DNA of 64,000 bases from Alnus glutinosa (Eukaryota > Streptophyta > Magnoliopsida > Fagales > Betulaceae): contig NC_084896.1 in the NCBI RefSeq assembly GCF_958979055.1, forward strand, positions 3,782,001 through 3,846,000, given 5' to 3'. A program made the translations under genes and the position numbers. The notes below the pieces were generated by a model. The model made no database searches. It saw only the letters and a program-made list of their open reading frames with translations, and was not told where the DNA came from. Of this stretch, positions 47,141 to 58,463 are shown in pieces (the stretch's first letter is position 1; the number at the start of each line of letters is the position of its first letter).

Positions 47141-47725
47141 ATGCATATGGCAAAGGTAGCTCCAGTTCTACTGCTTTTCTCAATAGCCATGGCCATTCAA
47201 TTGGAAAAGCAGAGCACCGTTGCAGAGCCCAACGAAGAAGTTGATGAATGGCTCCAAAACCTCCAAACCTCCAAGCAGACGATCTCCCGGCTCAATTTTT
47301 ACTTCCATGACACGCTATCAGGGAAACAACCAAGCGCAGTACAAGTAGCCCAAGCATCAAACACTGACAAATCACCCACCTTATTTGGAGTTGTTTACAT
47401 TTTTGATGACCCACTAACAGAGGGACCTGAACCCACTTCTAGACTCGTCGGTCGAGCTCAGGGGCTCTATGGGTCAGCTTGCCAGCAAGAACTCAGTCTA
47501 CTTGTAGCCATGACCGTTGTTTTCACGGCTGGAAAGTTTAACGCTAGCAGCCTTACCATTTTGGGAAGAAATGCAGCTTTGCAGGAGGTCCGTGAGATGC
47601 CGATCATCGGCGGTTCTGGTGCTTTCCGATTGGCACGTGGATTTGCCATCGCAAAGACACATTCTCTTAATTTTACAAGCGGTGACGCTATTGTGGAGTA
47701 CAATGTTGTGGCTGTACATTATTGA
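47141..47725 (+). CDS. Dirigent protein 3 (DIR22-like)
   Basis: Intact single-exon dirigent gene, 194 aa. The signal peptide is about residues 1-20 (KVAPVLLLFSIAMA). Family blocks: RLNFYFHD (Asp57), FDDPLTEGPEP (Asp89-90), RLVGRAQGLYG (Arg105), IIGGSGAFRLARGFA and EYNVVAVHY. Sequons NASS and NFTS. The conserved SAGQQEL is SACQQEL here, adding an unpaired cysteine. Two ATGs lie close together (47141 and 47147); upstream GTG frames are not starts. It is clearly the closest relative of the broken gene 2, so it is probably the remaining working member of that pair. The 5' region has a TTTAAAG box about 50 bp before the ATG and the MITE 46650-47008. Confidence 0.9.
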   Translation: MHMAKVAPVLLLFSIAMAIQLEKQSTVAEPNEEVDEWLQNLQTSKQTISRLNFYFHDTLSGKQPSAVQVAQASNTDKSPTLFGVVYIFDDPLTEGPEPTSRLVGRAQGLYGSACQQELSLLVAMTVVFTAGKFNASSLTILGRNAALQEVREMPIIGGSGAFRLARGFAIAKTHSLNFTSGDAIVEYNVVAVHY

Positions 47726-47774
47726 GCAGTAACAATGGAGTCTCTCTAGTGGAGCATAGTGCTTATTTTTCACC

Positions 47775-47815
<41 letters not shown>

Positions 47816-48364
47816 TCTTTTTTGCTCTGTTTGATTTTGTTGGTCTTGTGTGGAGTTGCATCAGTTGGATACATGTGTTTTCTATTGGATTTGATTACAT
47901 AATTTTGGATTTTCGATACCTGCCATTGAGATACATTTAAATTACTTTGATCGACAAAATCATCGTCAGTTCCATTAAATCTGTACGGGTTAGCTATTAA
48001 TAATGGGATTGTGCTTAATAATGTGGTTGTATCAGGTTTTCACTAAAGTCTACTCTTGAATTGGCATATTGTGTTTGTTTTTTATCTGTTAATATTGAGC
48101 GTCACGGAATTACTATACACAAAGCCAACCACGTCTCCCTAGATGTGAGAGTTATCTATGAAGGAGAATATGCGAAAAGTATATTCTAATATATCGATTA
48201 GGATCTCGTCACGTGAGAGGTTGTTCGGGCGGTTGATCTCGTAGTTCGAACAGGTGGAGCTCAAACTACCCGAATACCTGCTTTATTTAACGTAATAAGA
48301 CAATCTCATTGTACAGAATCTAAATATGTGAGATATCAACACGACATATAGAGCTATTTGAGTA
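47726..48364. other. 3' flank of dirigent 3 and spacer
   Basis: A TTA microsatellite (47780-47814) lies in the presumed 3'UTR. No gene seen in the rest. Confidence 0.45.
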
Positions 48365-48963
48365 TATAATGCTTTATTTTTTTTTGACGTAAAATTGTTT
48401 TCGTCGTAAAAAAAATAATTTTCTCGAAAATATTTTTCAGCGTTTAATTCGCACAAAAAAATTACGAAAAGTAAAAATGCAACTATCACCAGGATCCGGC
48501 AACGTCCGATCGCTGTTGCCGGATTTCGGCGAGCATGTTTGGCTAGATCCGGCCAGCTTCTGACCATGGCCGAATTCCGGCCAAATTCTGCCGGAATTTG
48601 GTCTGCCGGGATCCAGCGATGGTGGCCGGATGTCGCCGAATTCCGGCGCCGGCAGTATTCCGGTGGACAGATTCCGGCGCCGACATTATTTCGGAAGCCG
48701 GATGTTGCCGGATTCCGGTGTCGCCTGGATTTTGACGACCGACTATTGCCGAATTCCGACAATCGGATATCAAATGTGCGTGAAAGGACGAAGAGTATAA
48801 TTTCGGAAAACAATTTACGATTTTTAAAACAATAAATCGTTTTCTAAAAATTAAAGAAGTTTTTACGGTCAAACCAAAAATGATTTTTGTTGACCATTAT
48901 TTTCGCTCCTACCGAATACCGTAAAATACCGAAATTATTTTTCAAAAATTATTTTACACCGAA
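48365..48963. mobile_element. Foldback element with CCGG-rich core
   Basis: Ends GACGTAAAATTGTTTTCG (left) and (reversed) CGGTGTAAAATAATTTTT are imperfect inverted repeats. The core (48490-48770) repeats GATTCCGGC, GCCGGAT and GAATTCCGGC about a dozen times on both strands, hence open frames in both directions (48283-48872) that are not genes. Similar but worn sequence lies at 20950-21310 and 37540-37870. Confidence 0.55.
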
Positions 48964-49385
48964 ATAAATAAAGGATAAGCTACCACGATTGTCCCTATAG
49001 AATTACAAAGAAATTTTAAGATATACCAGTCAATCTGGGAGTACGCTCTATCCATACCAGCCTGCCAGAAAAGCTCTTCATCAAGCCCAAGCTTTGTTTT
49101 AAGCTAAAGGAGATTAGGCCTAAAGGTCCTTTTTAGAAAGAAAAAAAATGGTTAACCCTTTTGGGTTGTAGGAAATCAATCAATCCCAATTCTTAAAAGA
49201 ATGGTTCATGTAGGCAATTTTGAGGACAAACTCTGACATGATTGATGTCTTCACCATTTTGTTGTTAAAGTAGACTGATTTTACCTACCGAAGTAAATTC
49301 GTGTTATCATCACTTTGTTGTAAAAGTAGAGCGATTAACCATAGATAAACAAAGCCTTCTACCAAATAGTAGCATTGAAAGGTTG
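48964..49385. other. Spacer
   Basis: No gene or recognisable repeat. Confidence 0.35.
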
Positions 49386-50160
49386 GAATCCGATTTGTGT
49401 GTTGTAGTTTTAAATTACAGCACACATATTGTAAAAATAATCAATGACCCAAATGCGTTAAAATTATTGAACGGTATAGATGTAACAAAAGATAAAAAAT
49501 AAGTGAAGTCATCTTTCTTTTTAAAGCAATGAAGAAACCAAAAAGCCCAATAATACTGAGTCCCCCATCCAAATTCACACGAACTTGCTTGTTTTTTTAA
49601 CCTTTCTCTCTCTTTGATTGCGTTCTTGCATTTCTATTATATAATCGTCGGATCCTTAATTTATTCCCTCTCTTCTAGACTGAAATATTGCAGCTATGTA
49701 AGAAGAAGCTAAAAAGGTAACGAAACTAGCAAAATTTGCAGAGCTCAACTCAAAGACACAACCCAGCTGTCTCTATGTCTCTATGAATTTCGAGCAAAAC
49801 TCAGCTGTAAACTAGTTGTCCAAGCAAAATAAAGCAACAAAAAAGCCTCAAATTTCTAAATTCATCCCTTCATATATCTTTTGCAGGTCTCAGCAATGGG
49901 TTTTTATAAACCACGTTTTGCTATGTGTTCTTTGTGTAGATCTCACGGTTATAGAGGAAAGCTAGTGTGAATTTGGATGAGGGACTCAATACTATTGGGC
50001 CTTAGGTTTCACCATCGATTAAGAGAAGGAAGATGACTCCACTTGTTTTTTTATCTTTTATTACATCTAGACCGTTAAATAATTTTAACACATCTGGGCC
50101 ATTAGTTATTTTTATAACATGTGTGCTGTAATTTTAAACTACAGCACACAAGCTAGATCC
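49386..50160. mobile_element. Mutator-like element with ~200-bp inverted ends and unique core
   Basis: Left arm 49386-49590 (TGTGTGTTGTAGTTTTAAAT, TTACAGCACACAT, AAATGCGTTAAAATTATTGA) pairs with right arm 49960-50158 in reverse. The core 49590-49960 is not repeated; it includes a pyrimidine-rich stretch and CAATGGGTTTTTATAAACC, so it may be a captured host segment (Pack-MULE style). Flanks TGAAAGGTT and GAAAAGTTT may be a worn 9-bp target duplication. Confidence 0.7.
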
Positions 50161-52030
50161 GAAAAGTTTACCGACACCCTAAACCCGACAACCGAGCTGA
50201 CCCTGTTAAAATTCTAATTTTGCCACCAATCACCAACGGGTGGTGGGATTTATCCGATTGAACTCCGTCAGTTCTAGTCGGAATTGTCAGATCAGCTACG
50301 CAATGATCCGCCCTACCAACAGCCTTTAATTCGGCCATCAAAGTGGGCTGAGTACCAACCCGAGGGGGTTCATGCTCAGCCCCATTGCACACTGCAATTG
50401 TGGCAAATGATTGAGAAAACTATATTCCTACAACTTGAGTGTAAGATAAGAAATCAGAATATAACACAAAATAGTATTGGAAGTCTTTCATGGCTAATAA
50501 AATTGAACACCGCATGACTGCCTTGTTATTGTTGAAGAAGACATATAGATGCTATTTGATCATTTTGATTGGCATGACACACAAAGCTAACATTTTGCAT
50601 CGTTACAGCGTGTGAAGTCATTTCCAACAACGATCACTGCCTGATATCCCCCCACTTATAATGCAAACAGCTAATGGGGTCAAGTGTCCTTAAACAACAT
50701 TACACCATGTCAAGTATTTTGACCCTTTGTATCATAGTCCATCCCTTATGGTCGCTTCAAGCCACACCTAAATCCAATAATACCTACAAGAAGACATTAA
50801 TAGGTGGATGCATCATTCATAAAGAGTAATCTTTGGCACCTTGTAGCTGGAGAATACCCAATGGCATTTTCTAATAATTAACGAGTGTCAAGGACAAAAG
50901 TAGTTTTATCAAAAGAGATCACACGATTCTCCTTAAGAAAGAAACACAGGCCCAAGGACAAGAGGCATGAGCTGCATCATTAAGAAAGTAGAGGCTGAAA
51001 AATCGTTGACCCAAGAATAAGAGATGGGGTCATTAAGGTGAAGTGAGTAACCAACAAAGACAGGTATTGACAGCTAGAATTGCCATTTTTTGAGGAGTTG
51101 GGGTGCGTTTGTTCTCTCTAATTGTTTCAGTATCCACAAGGGCAATAGGCAGTCGAGGATCAAAGAGCAGCATGATACATCATTATAGCCTTATCAAAGA
51201 AAGTATTTGGCAGTGAAGGAGAACATGATTGGTCAAACTTATATCTGCAGTGTGGGAACCCCACTCCAAAAGGGTACAATTGGATGTTAATCACCACACT
51301 AATAAATCAGGTAATTAAGGGAATCATACTCTCAAGGACACGCGAATTCAAAAAATAAGTTGAAAGAGACAACAGCTGTAAACCTCTAAAATGCCTGCAG
51401 AAAGAAAGTTTGACTTGAAGGAGTATGATTAAGATTGTCATGAAGGCACATGCCCTCAACTTCGAGTAACAATAATTCTGTGCACGCAATGAAGAAACAG
51501 AATTACCATTTGCCATTGAGAGGATGAACATAAGTCTCTTCAGCATGTTAACAGTATCAATAACATTGATTTTCACAATCACCTCAGTGATGGAACACTT
51601 CTAACAACAGATAAACAAATCCTTTTGTTTTAACATCCCCATAAAGTACAAAATCAACTAAATTAAAAGAAATAGTACCCTGGACTTCAAGGGAAGGTGA
51701 TCATGATTAACATGAAAAAAAGTTCAGGCCAAGTTATTAGACACTGTCCATATAATGAATTTTCACACCAGTAGAGAGATAATTAAGACAAAAACATAAT
51801 TGAACAAGCTGCAATACTTGGTCCAGTAGCTTAACGAGAACAAAATTCACCAAATGCGGATATCTAACTGAAGAAGACAAAATTACTATACTCAAGAAAA
51901 GTTATTTTGGGGGCTAAGAAAATATGAAATAAGCAGCTCAGTATCACTCACTCTTGAGGATGCCATTAGAGATGGCCATGTAAAGTTATCTCCTATAACC
52001 ATGAAGCTGCTGCAGTATAACCTAATAACA
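50161..52030. other. Spacer downstream of the TOC receptor gene
   Basis: 50161-50400 is GC-richer and open on both strands for 70-77 codons, without a recognisable domain. 50400-51900 is ordinary spacer. The last ~150 bp before 52030 is likely the 3'UTR of the minus-strand TOC gene. Confidence 0.4.
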
Positions 52031-55000
52031 TCATTGACTAGACTGCAATTGTTCAAAATGACCATGTAGCTTTCTGAGAAGAGGAATAAGGCTGACCAAA
52101 GCTATTTGAATCTGTTCCGAGCTATTTAAGCGAATGCTTACTTGTCCTGCCCCTCTGTTATTCAAATTGATACGACCAATCAAATTTGAAGATCGCCCTA
52201 TAGGGATCTGGGATTGTATATTACAACCAATAGCAGGGTCACCATGCCAATCCATAACAGAAAGCCCAAGAGTTGATAGAGAACGTCCCAGAGGGTAATC
52301 CTTATCTCTCAACTGGGCCTCCAAACTACCACCATATGCAACATCACCACGGGCCGTCATTGCACCACCAGTCATAACCAACCGGAACCGTTTATTAGCA
52401 ATCAATTTGTCTTCAAGTTTCAATCCAGCTGATAAGGCATCACCCAAGAGCGTAACTGAGAGACCAGCAGTTGCCTTGTTCTTCCTAAAATTACTAAACC
52501 TTGTCTCGCTGCGTAGTGTGTAAGCTAAATCTTTTCCAACAGTCTGCATATCAAAACCTAATGAAGTTGCTTTCCCTTCACCATGCTTTATTGAACTGGC
52601 AACTTCCAGTTGGACATTGGCATCCTTCTTATCCTTTGTAACCTGACCAGAAAAAGATAAGGGTATTTTGTCTTTAACCACAAACAATCTCTCCACATTT
52701 ATGCCTTCATAACCAACATCATGATCCCAACCATGGGTGTCTAGAACAGGCCTAATAAGCCACTGGTTGGATGAATCAAGATGGCGATACCGATGACAAG
52801 GATTATCAGAATCAAAAGAAGCAGGTAAGGCATAATCTGGCAAGGGAACTGGCACAGATGCTGCTCCACCACTTTCTTCTTCAACATTCTCACTGAAGTC
52901 ACTAGGCTGATCCTTTGCCGAAGCAGCCATCTTCTTCATCATCTTCCGTCTCTTTTTCTCTTCCTTCAACTGTTTCTTCATAAAAACCTTTTCCCTATAT
53001 TCCAATTCATCATAATATGCCTTCTTCTGAGCTTTGGTGAGCCTTGCCTCCTGGGCCTTTGTCAAACGTTTAAATGGTGGCAATTCATCGAATTCTGATT
53101 CCTCATCCGAATCTGATGACTCATCCAGATCATCATCTAAATCATCTTCATCACCAAACTGCTCCTCAGGCATCTTCAACTGTGGCCTTGATTGGAGAAG
53201 GGATGAGAGAAGGAAAGGTAAAGGAGGTGCTCTTGTTCGATTAGGAAAAGGCTTCCCAGGAGGACTATCTTGCAACTTTAAAAGTGTGTTCGCTTCGGCC
53301 AGAATCTTTGATGCAAAAGAGAGCAATAACAAATGAGGCTTCCAAACCTGACCATTTGGTAGCACTCTCTGCCCAGCCCTATTTGTTCTGCAAGCGGAGT
53401 GGTTTTCCACCAAGGAAACAGGATTCATAAGCCGCATATCTCCAGCTGCCTGACGAATGGCTTGCTGGACAACGTGAGATCGTTGGGTCACAAACATGTC
53501 ATAACTAGAAGCAGTACCATTTGGGCCATCAGGTGGAGCAGATGCTGCATGAGTTAAAACCACAATTGCATTGAACCATATTGATGGTCCAAATATCTCA
53601 GTGATGGTGCGCAAGAGCGGCATATCACTAAAATCTCTGCTCTGCATGTCCAACCTATCAAGATACAATACAATATCTGGAGGAGTTGTCTTAATAAAGC
53701 GCTTAACAGAGAGGAGGATCTTCTCATTTTGGCGCTGGTCCGACAAGGAAGGAAGAAGCCCTGGAGTGTCAATGACCCGTACCTTAATACCCTGCACCGT
53801 TCCCACAACATCCTGCACCTTCTTTGTACCCATTTGAAAAGCATCAGTGCTGAACTTGACTTCATCAAATATTGAATTGATGGTTGCACTTTTACCAACT
53901 CCTGTCTTCCCAAGAACCATAATTGTGCAAGAGAAATCAAGGGGTTCCTGCCCTGCTGCCTCAAGCTGCTCTGCCATTGCACTAGCACGGTCAAAGCTAA
54001 AGGCACCAACACGGCCCCCATTTCTCCCTCGGAGCTGCTCAGCTAATCCTAATCTGTACAAAACCTGCGCCACAACAACATTATGGGGAGTCTGTCCGAG
54101 TCTATGTGCAAGGCGCAAAAATTTCACCCTTATCATCTGGAGTTTTTCACGAGTCTCATCATACTCCTCAGCCTCTCCATTGATTGGGTCCTCAATTTGT
54201 TGGGTTTGCATTTGAGATACATTACCGTTCACACGAGCCTGCTGAGCCACCCGAGGTGCAGGTTCCAATAGTGGTGCAGCACGTCCAAGACCAGCAGGAC
54301 GTGCAGGAGGAGGAGCAGGATTTGCAGATTTTCCATGTGAAGAAGCAAGCTCTGGTGCTCGCTGTATCTCCTGTTCTCCATTAACTCGAGTTTTTTGCTT
54401 CTCTTGCCCAGCATTTTCTTCCTTCGTCATATTCTCCTCAGCCAATAGTGGTGCAGCACGTCCAAGACCAGCAGGACGTGCAGGAGGAGGAGCAGGATTT
54501 GCAGATTTTCCATGTGAAGAAGCAAGCTCTGGTGCTGGCTGTATCTCCTGTTCTCCATTAACTCGAGTTTTTTGCTTCTCTTGCCCAGCATTTTCTTCCT
54601 TCGTCATAGTCTCCTCAGCCAATAGTGGTCCAAGACCAGCAGGACGTGCAGGAGGAGGAGCAGGATTTGTAGATTTTCCATGTGAAGAAGCAAGCTCTGG
54701 TGCTGGCTGTATCTCCTGTTCTCCATTAACTTGAGTTCTTTGCTTCTCTTGCCCAACATTTTCTTCCTTCATCATAGTCTCCTCAGCCACCGTGTGGTTG
54801 TTTAGAACTTCATGATCATTTTCATCTGCACGCTTATGTTCAGAAACTTCATGATCCTCTGCTTTCATATCAGTTGTATTATCCTGAAATTTTTCAGTAT
54901 TTTCAGTTCTAGATAATTCCGCAGCAGGTGAGCTTCCAATTACAGAAACAACTGGACTTTCCTCCACAAACGTATGCAGATCAACTGAAGTGTCTTTCAG

Positions 55001-55975
55001 TTCACAAGGTTCCACATGACGCTCAGAATCAACTCCAGCTTGAGTATCTTTCGCTTCCCCATTCCTGCAATCCTGATGTTCTGTATCCATATGAGATGAA
55101 ATGACCCTTGCCTCATCACTGCTATCATCCTCATGGCTTGAAAAAATTCCAGCTCTAGCATCTTTGAATTCCCTGCTCTCATTGTCTTGACATTCAGTAT
55201 CCAAGTTATCACCCTTCAGTTTCTCACCATTACCATCTTCATTTAGAATCTCCCTATGCAATTCAGTTTTTTGAAGAGACTCAACGAAAACTCCTCCCAC
55301 CTTATCACCTCCTCCATTTTCTAATTTTTCATCTACAGGAATATGCTCCAAATTAACATGATCAAAAACCTTATTTTCAGAGTTTTCAACTACTAGACCA
55401 GACTTAAATTCCACTTCATCCTCACCCTTCAAGACTTCCTTCTCTCCACCAGTACCAACCTCAGATACCTCCTCTCCACCATTTTCTCCACCATCAAATC
55501 CCCCATGATCCCTCGACCCATTCAATTCATCAGTCTCTGCCACTTTTTCATTCCCTCCCTCATCAATCTCATCCACCACCACAGACCCATCAACACTCTT
55601 TCCACCCACCAAATCATCCACCTTATCTTCAATAATCACCGATGCCTCGAAAAATTGAGCCGCCTCCTCAAACTTCTCAACCTCGTGTCCAGCATTTGGA
55701 TTCTCATCAACCGCCTGCAAAACAGATTCAGGAATCAGCTCAACATTCCCACCTCCACCACAAGACACACCATACCCAGAATCAGGCTCCGCCACCTGCT
55801 CCTGCAAAAGCTTTAGGGTACTCATTGCGTCGTCAAAAACCTCTTCACCATACAAATCCTTCGATTCATCAGAGCCCACCACAACCCTCTCCTCTATTAT
55901 CTCCTCAGAAACCTCAACTTCCACACTCTCCTCTCCCGCTTGAGACCCATCAACAATCTCAACCCCATTTTCCAT
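52031..55975 (-). CDS. TOC132: TOC132/TOC120-type chloroplast preprotein import receptor
   Basis: 1314-aa GTPase receptor of the outer chloroplast envelope; with TOC33/34 and TOC75 it takes up preproteins, and the TOC132/120 type is known for favouring non-photosynthetic (housekeeping) clients. Domain order: acidic A-domain about 1-600, rich in Glu and Asp; G-domain about 640-960 with P-loop GKTGVGKS (689-696), DTPG (736-739) and VVLTHAAS; M-domain to the end, which anchors it in the envelope, preceded by an acidic linker (GDEDDLDDDLDESSDSDEE) and a Lys-rich helix (KEEKKRRKMMKKM). Residues 397-570 are three tandem repeats of 56-59 aa. The coding part is one exon. The ATG at 55975 is taken; the frame runs one GTG codon further. 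The gene could equally be named TOC120, as the pair arose within lineages. Confidence 0.93.
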   Translation of the reverse strand: MENGVEIVDGSQAGEESVEVEVSEEIIEERVVVGSDESKDLYGEEVFDDAMSTLKLLQEQVAEPDSGYGVSCGGGGNVELIPESVLQAVDENPNAGHEVEKFEEAAQFFEASVIIEDKVDDLVGGKSVDGSVVVDEIDEGGNEKVAETDELNGSRDHGGFDGGENGGEEVSEVGTGGEKEVLKGEDEVEFKSGLVVENSENKVFDHVNLEHIPVDEKLENGGGDKVGGVFVESLQKTELHREILNEDGNGEKLKGDNLDTECQDNESREFKDARAGIFSSHEDDSSDEARVISSHMDTEHQDCRNGEAKDTQAGVDSERHVEPCELKDTSVDLHTFVEESPVVSVIGSSPAAELSRTENTEKFQDNTTDMKAEDHEVSEHKRADENDHEVLNNHTVAEETMMKEENVGQEKQRTQVNGEQEIQPAPELASSHGKSTNPAPPPARPAGLGPLLAEETMTKEENAGQEKQKTRVNGEQEIQPAPELASSHGKSANPAPPPARPAGLGRAAPLLAEENMTKEENAGQEKQKTRVNGEQEIQRAPELASSHGKSANPAPPPARPAGLGRAAPLLEPAPRVAQQARVNGNVSQMQTQQIEDPINGEAEEYDETREKLQMIRVKFLRLAHRLGQTPHNVVVAQVLYRLGLAEQLRGRNGGRVGAFSFDRASAMAEQLEAAGQEPLDFSCTIMVLGKTGVGKSATINSIFDEVKFSTDAFQMGTKKVQDVVGTVQGIKVRVIDTPGLLPSLSDQRQNEKILLSVKRFIKTTPPDIVLYLDRLDMQSRDFSDMPLLRTITEIFGPSIWFNAIVVLTHAASAPPDGPNGTASSYDMFVTQRSHVVQQAIRQAAGDMRLMNPVSLVENHSACRTNRAGQRVLPNGQVWKPHLLLLSFASKILAEANTLLKLQDSPPGKPFPNRTRAPPLPFLLSSLLQSRPQLKMPEEQFGDEDDLDDDLDESSDSDEESEFDELPPFKRLTKAQEARLTKAQKKAYYDELEYREKVFMKKQLKEEKKRRKMMKKMAASAKDQPSDFSENVEEESGGAASVPVPLPDYALPASFDSDNPCHRYRHLDSSNQWLIRPVLDTHGWDHDVGYEGINVERLFVVKDKIPLSFSGQVTKDKKDANVQLEVASSIKHGEGKATSLGFDMQTVGKDLAYTLRSETRFSNFRKNKATAGLSVTLLGDALSAGLKLEDKLIANKRFRLVMTGGAMTARGDVAYGGSLEAQLRDKDYPLGRSLSTLGLSVMDWHGDPAIGCNIQSQIPIGRSSNLIGRINLNNRGAGQVSIRLNSSEQIQIALVSLIPLLRKLHGHFEQLQSSQ
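54266..54787 (-). repeat. Triple in-frame repeat in the TOC A-domain
   Basis: Three units of 168-177 bp. In protein: AEETMMKEENVGQEKQ... ending ARPAGLGPLL (56 aa), then two 59-aa units ending GLGRAAPLL. Units 2 and 3 differ at only a few bases, so the last duplication is recent; unit 1 lacks the RAA triplet. Each unit holds a Lys/Glu-rich part and an APPPARPAG part. Confidence 0.9.
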
Positions 55976-56004
55976 CACAAAAACCTCGAAGTTGCTTCAA
56001 AACC

Positions 56005-56310
56005 CTAGATTCACCAAAACCCATAAAATCCATTTAACCAAACAGATAAAATAATCAAGAAAAAGCCAATATAACCATCATAAAAGACAATCAAATTCAA
56101 AACCCCAATATCAAATATACAATAAAAGATCGCATTTTTAATCCAAAACCATATCCACAAATAACAGATCTTTCTGGGTTGTCATAATTAATCCAATATT
56201 AGCATAAAAACCAGATCCTCAGAGAGTTTTTGCATGTTCTCTACTAGGGTTTGCGAATACTAAAAGCGTGTTAAATTAAACAACATCAAATAATATCACA
56301 GAAAGCTTAC
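56005..56310 (-). other. Probable 5'UTR intron of the TOC receptor gene
   Basis: On the minus strand, donor AG|GTAAGC at 56310 and acceptor AATCTAG|GG at 56005 bound 306 bp of T-rich sequence just before the ATG. The first exon would cover about 56311-56420 and contains GA-rich UTR-like sequence. Confidence 0.6.
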
Positions 56311-56420
56311 CTGCTCTTATGGATGACGCAGAGAGAGACTTTTAGAGAGAGAAAGAGAGAGTGTGAGCTTCAGAGAGAGAGAGAGAGAGTAGAGGGAGGT
56401 AGAAATACAAAGCTCTGTGT

Positions 56421-57816
56421 GATTTTGGTCTAAAGAGGAAATGAGAGAAAAGCTCTACTTTCATATGGTCTTCCATATCTACTCCCTTGCTGAATTACAG
56501 ATAAGAGTTTATCGACGGTTGAGAATGGCTTTGTGGGGTTCTGATCTGACGGTGGAGAGCGACGCCTTGGTATCATCGTGAAAGACGCCAAATCTTGCTG
56601 ACGTGGACGCCTGGTGAAAAGGTTGCATGCCTTGACACAGCATGTGGTTATCCTCCGAGAATAACGTTGGGGAGGACTGGGGACACAAATCTGGACCGTC
56701 CGTGTGAAGTCGATGGCTCGATTGCGAGAAACACGGTGGATGGTGATACGTGACAAAAGCTAGACCGTTTTGATTGATTAGAAGAAACCCTAATGATGAT
56801 TAAAGACATCATGTTTTTCATTAATAATGCTAGGATTTGGCTTTTTTTTGGCAAACAATAAAAATATCCTTATCTTATAATTTTTCACAAATCCTATAGT
56901 AAAATAAAAGTTGCAATACTTTCAAAGAAAAATGCTTAAAATATATAATTTTTACTATAATCTCCTTACAAACTCACGCAGCAATTCTTATATGGGTCAT
57001 ACGGTGCCACATAAATTAAAAAATTAAGCAACAAAATTTTATAAATAAATTTAATTGTTTAGTGATTGGCGTGACACATGAATTTGTAAAGAATTTTGTA
57101 GTAAAAGATGTTGTACTATTGCAATACTTTTTTTTTTATTATTATTATTATTATCAAATAGTAGGTTTGAACTTTAAATTTTGTTCTTTAAGATGGTAAG
57201 AAATACCATTAAATTGTCATGTCATTTGTAACAACATTATGATAATTATATTAAGGTCTACTCAAGTGAAACATTGCTTCTAACCTATAATAAATATATA
57301 TTTGACCAAGAGTTATGATATAAATAAATCAATGTTAAAAAGTAAAGAAATAAAACACATTTTATTGTACATATAGGCCGGTCAATTCCTATTGTCACGA
57401 GTCTAATTGGCCTAAGCTTGTATATGATTTGATTTGATTTGACATTAAAAAAATAAAAAATAATTAGAGAGAGAGAGAGAGAAATGAGGCATTTATGTAA
57501 CTGTTGATATGAATATCATCATCTAATTGTCATGGCTTAGGTCAATATCATTTTTTCTTAAAGTAAGAAACAAAGAAGATGAGGATAAGATCCATATTGA
57601 AGTTATTGCTTAATTTATCTATGAAATTTTATCATGCATTTGAGTGCAAGAGCTACATCAACTATTTGAAGTTAATTAATTAATTATATGAGGATAAAAC
57701 ATCTTCAAATTCAATTTGAAGTAAATTAATTGTGCATTTCCTTTATTCAACCACTTGAGTGCACGAGCTATATCAACTATTTGTTCATTTGATTCTGCCT
57801 TCCAATTCCACCTAGA
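56421..57816. other. TOC promoter and spacer
   Basis: The first ~400 bp upstream of the TOC 5'UTR should hold its promoter (GC-richer, no obvious TATA). The rest is AT-rich spacer with ATT repeats near 57133-57155 and a GA run at 57467-57482. Confidence 0.4.
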
Positions 57817-57826
57817 GCCATAACAC

Positions 57827-58008
57827 GAGTAATTCTAAACGTCATACCCATGTCCATTTTGTATCCCTCTAAAAATGAGGTGGCTTTTAAAATCACCATG
57901 TGATCAAAATTTAATTTTGATCAATCACAAGCTCAATGGTGATTTTAAAAGCCACCTCATTTTAAGAGGGACACAAGAGGGACATGAGTATGACGTGTAG
58001 CATTACTC
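57827..58008. mobile_element. GAGTAAT MITE family, copy 3
   Basis: 182 bp, the best preserved copy: ends GAGTAATTCTAAACGTCATA and (reversed) GAGTAATGCTACACGTCATA. The centre GAGGTGGCTTTTAAAATCAC pairs with GTGATTTTAAAAGCCACCTC. A perfect 10-bp duplication, GCCATAACAC (57817-57826, 58009-58018), flanks it; 9-10 bp points to Mutator-like mobilisation. Confidence 0.9.
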
Positions 58009-58463
58009 GCCATAACACTGTGTTATGTATATTACCATTTGAATTAAAGCAGTATTAATTGAGGTTGTGGATATTTACCATTTGAATCTTATCACACCAA
58101 CCTAATCCACATGGGTAATCTTCCTAATCATTTAGGGAGTTAAATGTGTCCCAAGCTGCAGCAATGCCACATGCAGTTCATCTTTTTAAGAAAATTTGGT
58201 TATCCAAGAACTTCAACTAATGTATCTAGTCTTCTTTAGCTTCAACAAAACATTAAAACCTGAGATTTCATATATTCAATTTGAAATCGAATGCACTAGG
58301 ATCAAGATGGTGGTTTTATTTGGGATCATTTTTAAAATACACGTGAGAATTGCATGATAAATGTTGGTTTAAAAAATTGAGTGAAAATATTTCTTCTAAC
58401 TCAATTTGGAAGAAAATTGTATCTTATTATAATTGTTGTTGCTATTACTATATGAATTATTTA

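Noticed and set aside
48283-48872. Overlapping frames on both strands in a CCGG-rich block
   Set aside because: Low-complexity repeat inside a foldback element; Arg/Ser/Pro-rich nonsense in all frames.
50161-50520. GC-richer stretch, considered as organelle DNA insertion or small gene
   Set aside because: I could not recognise any organelle gene or protein domain; left as spacer.
53554-55816. Several frames antisense or out of frame within the TOC gene
   Set aside because: Shadows of the 1314-aa receptor frame.
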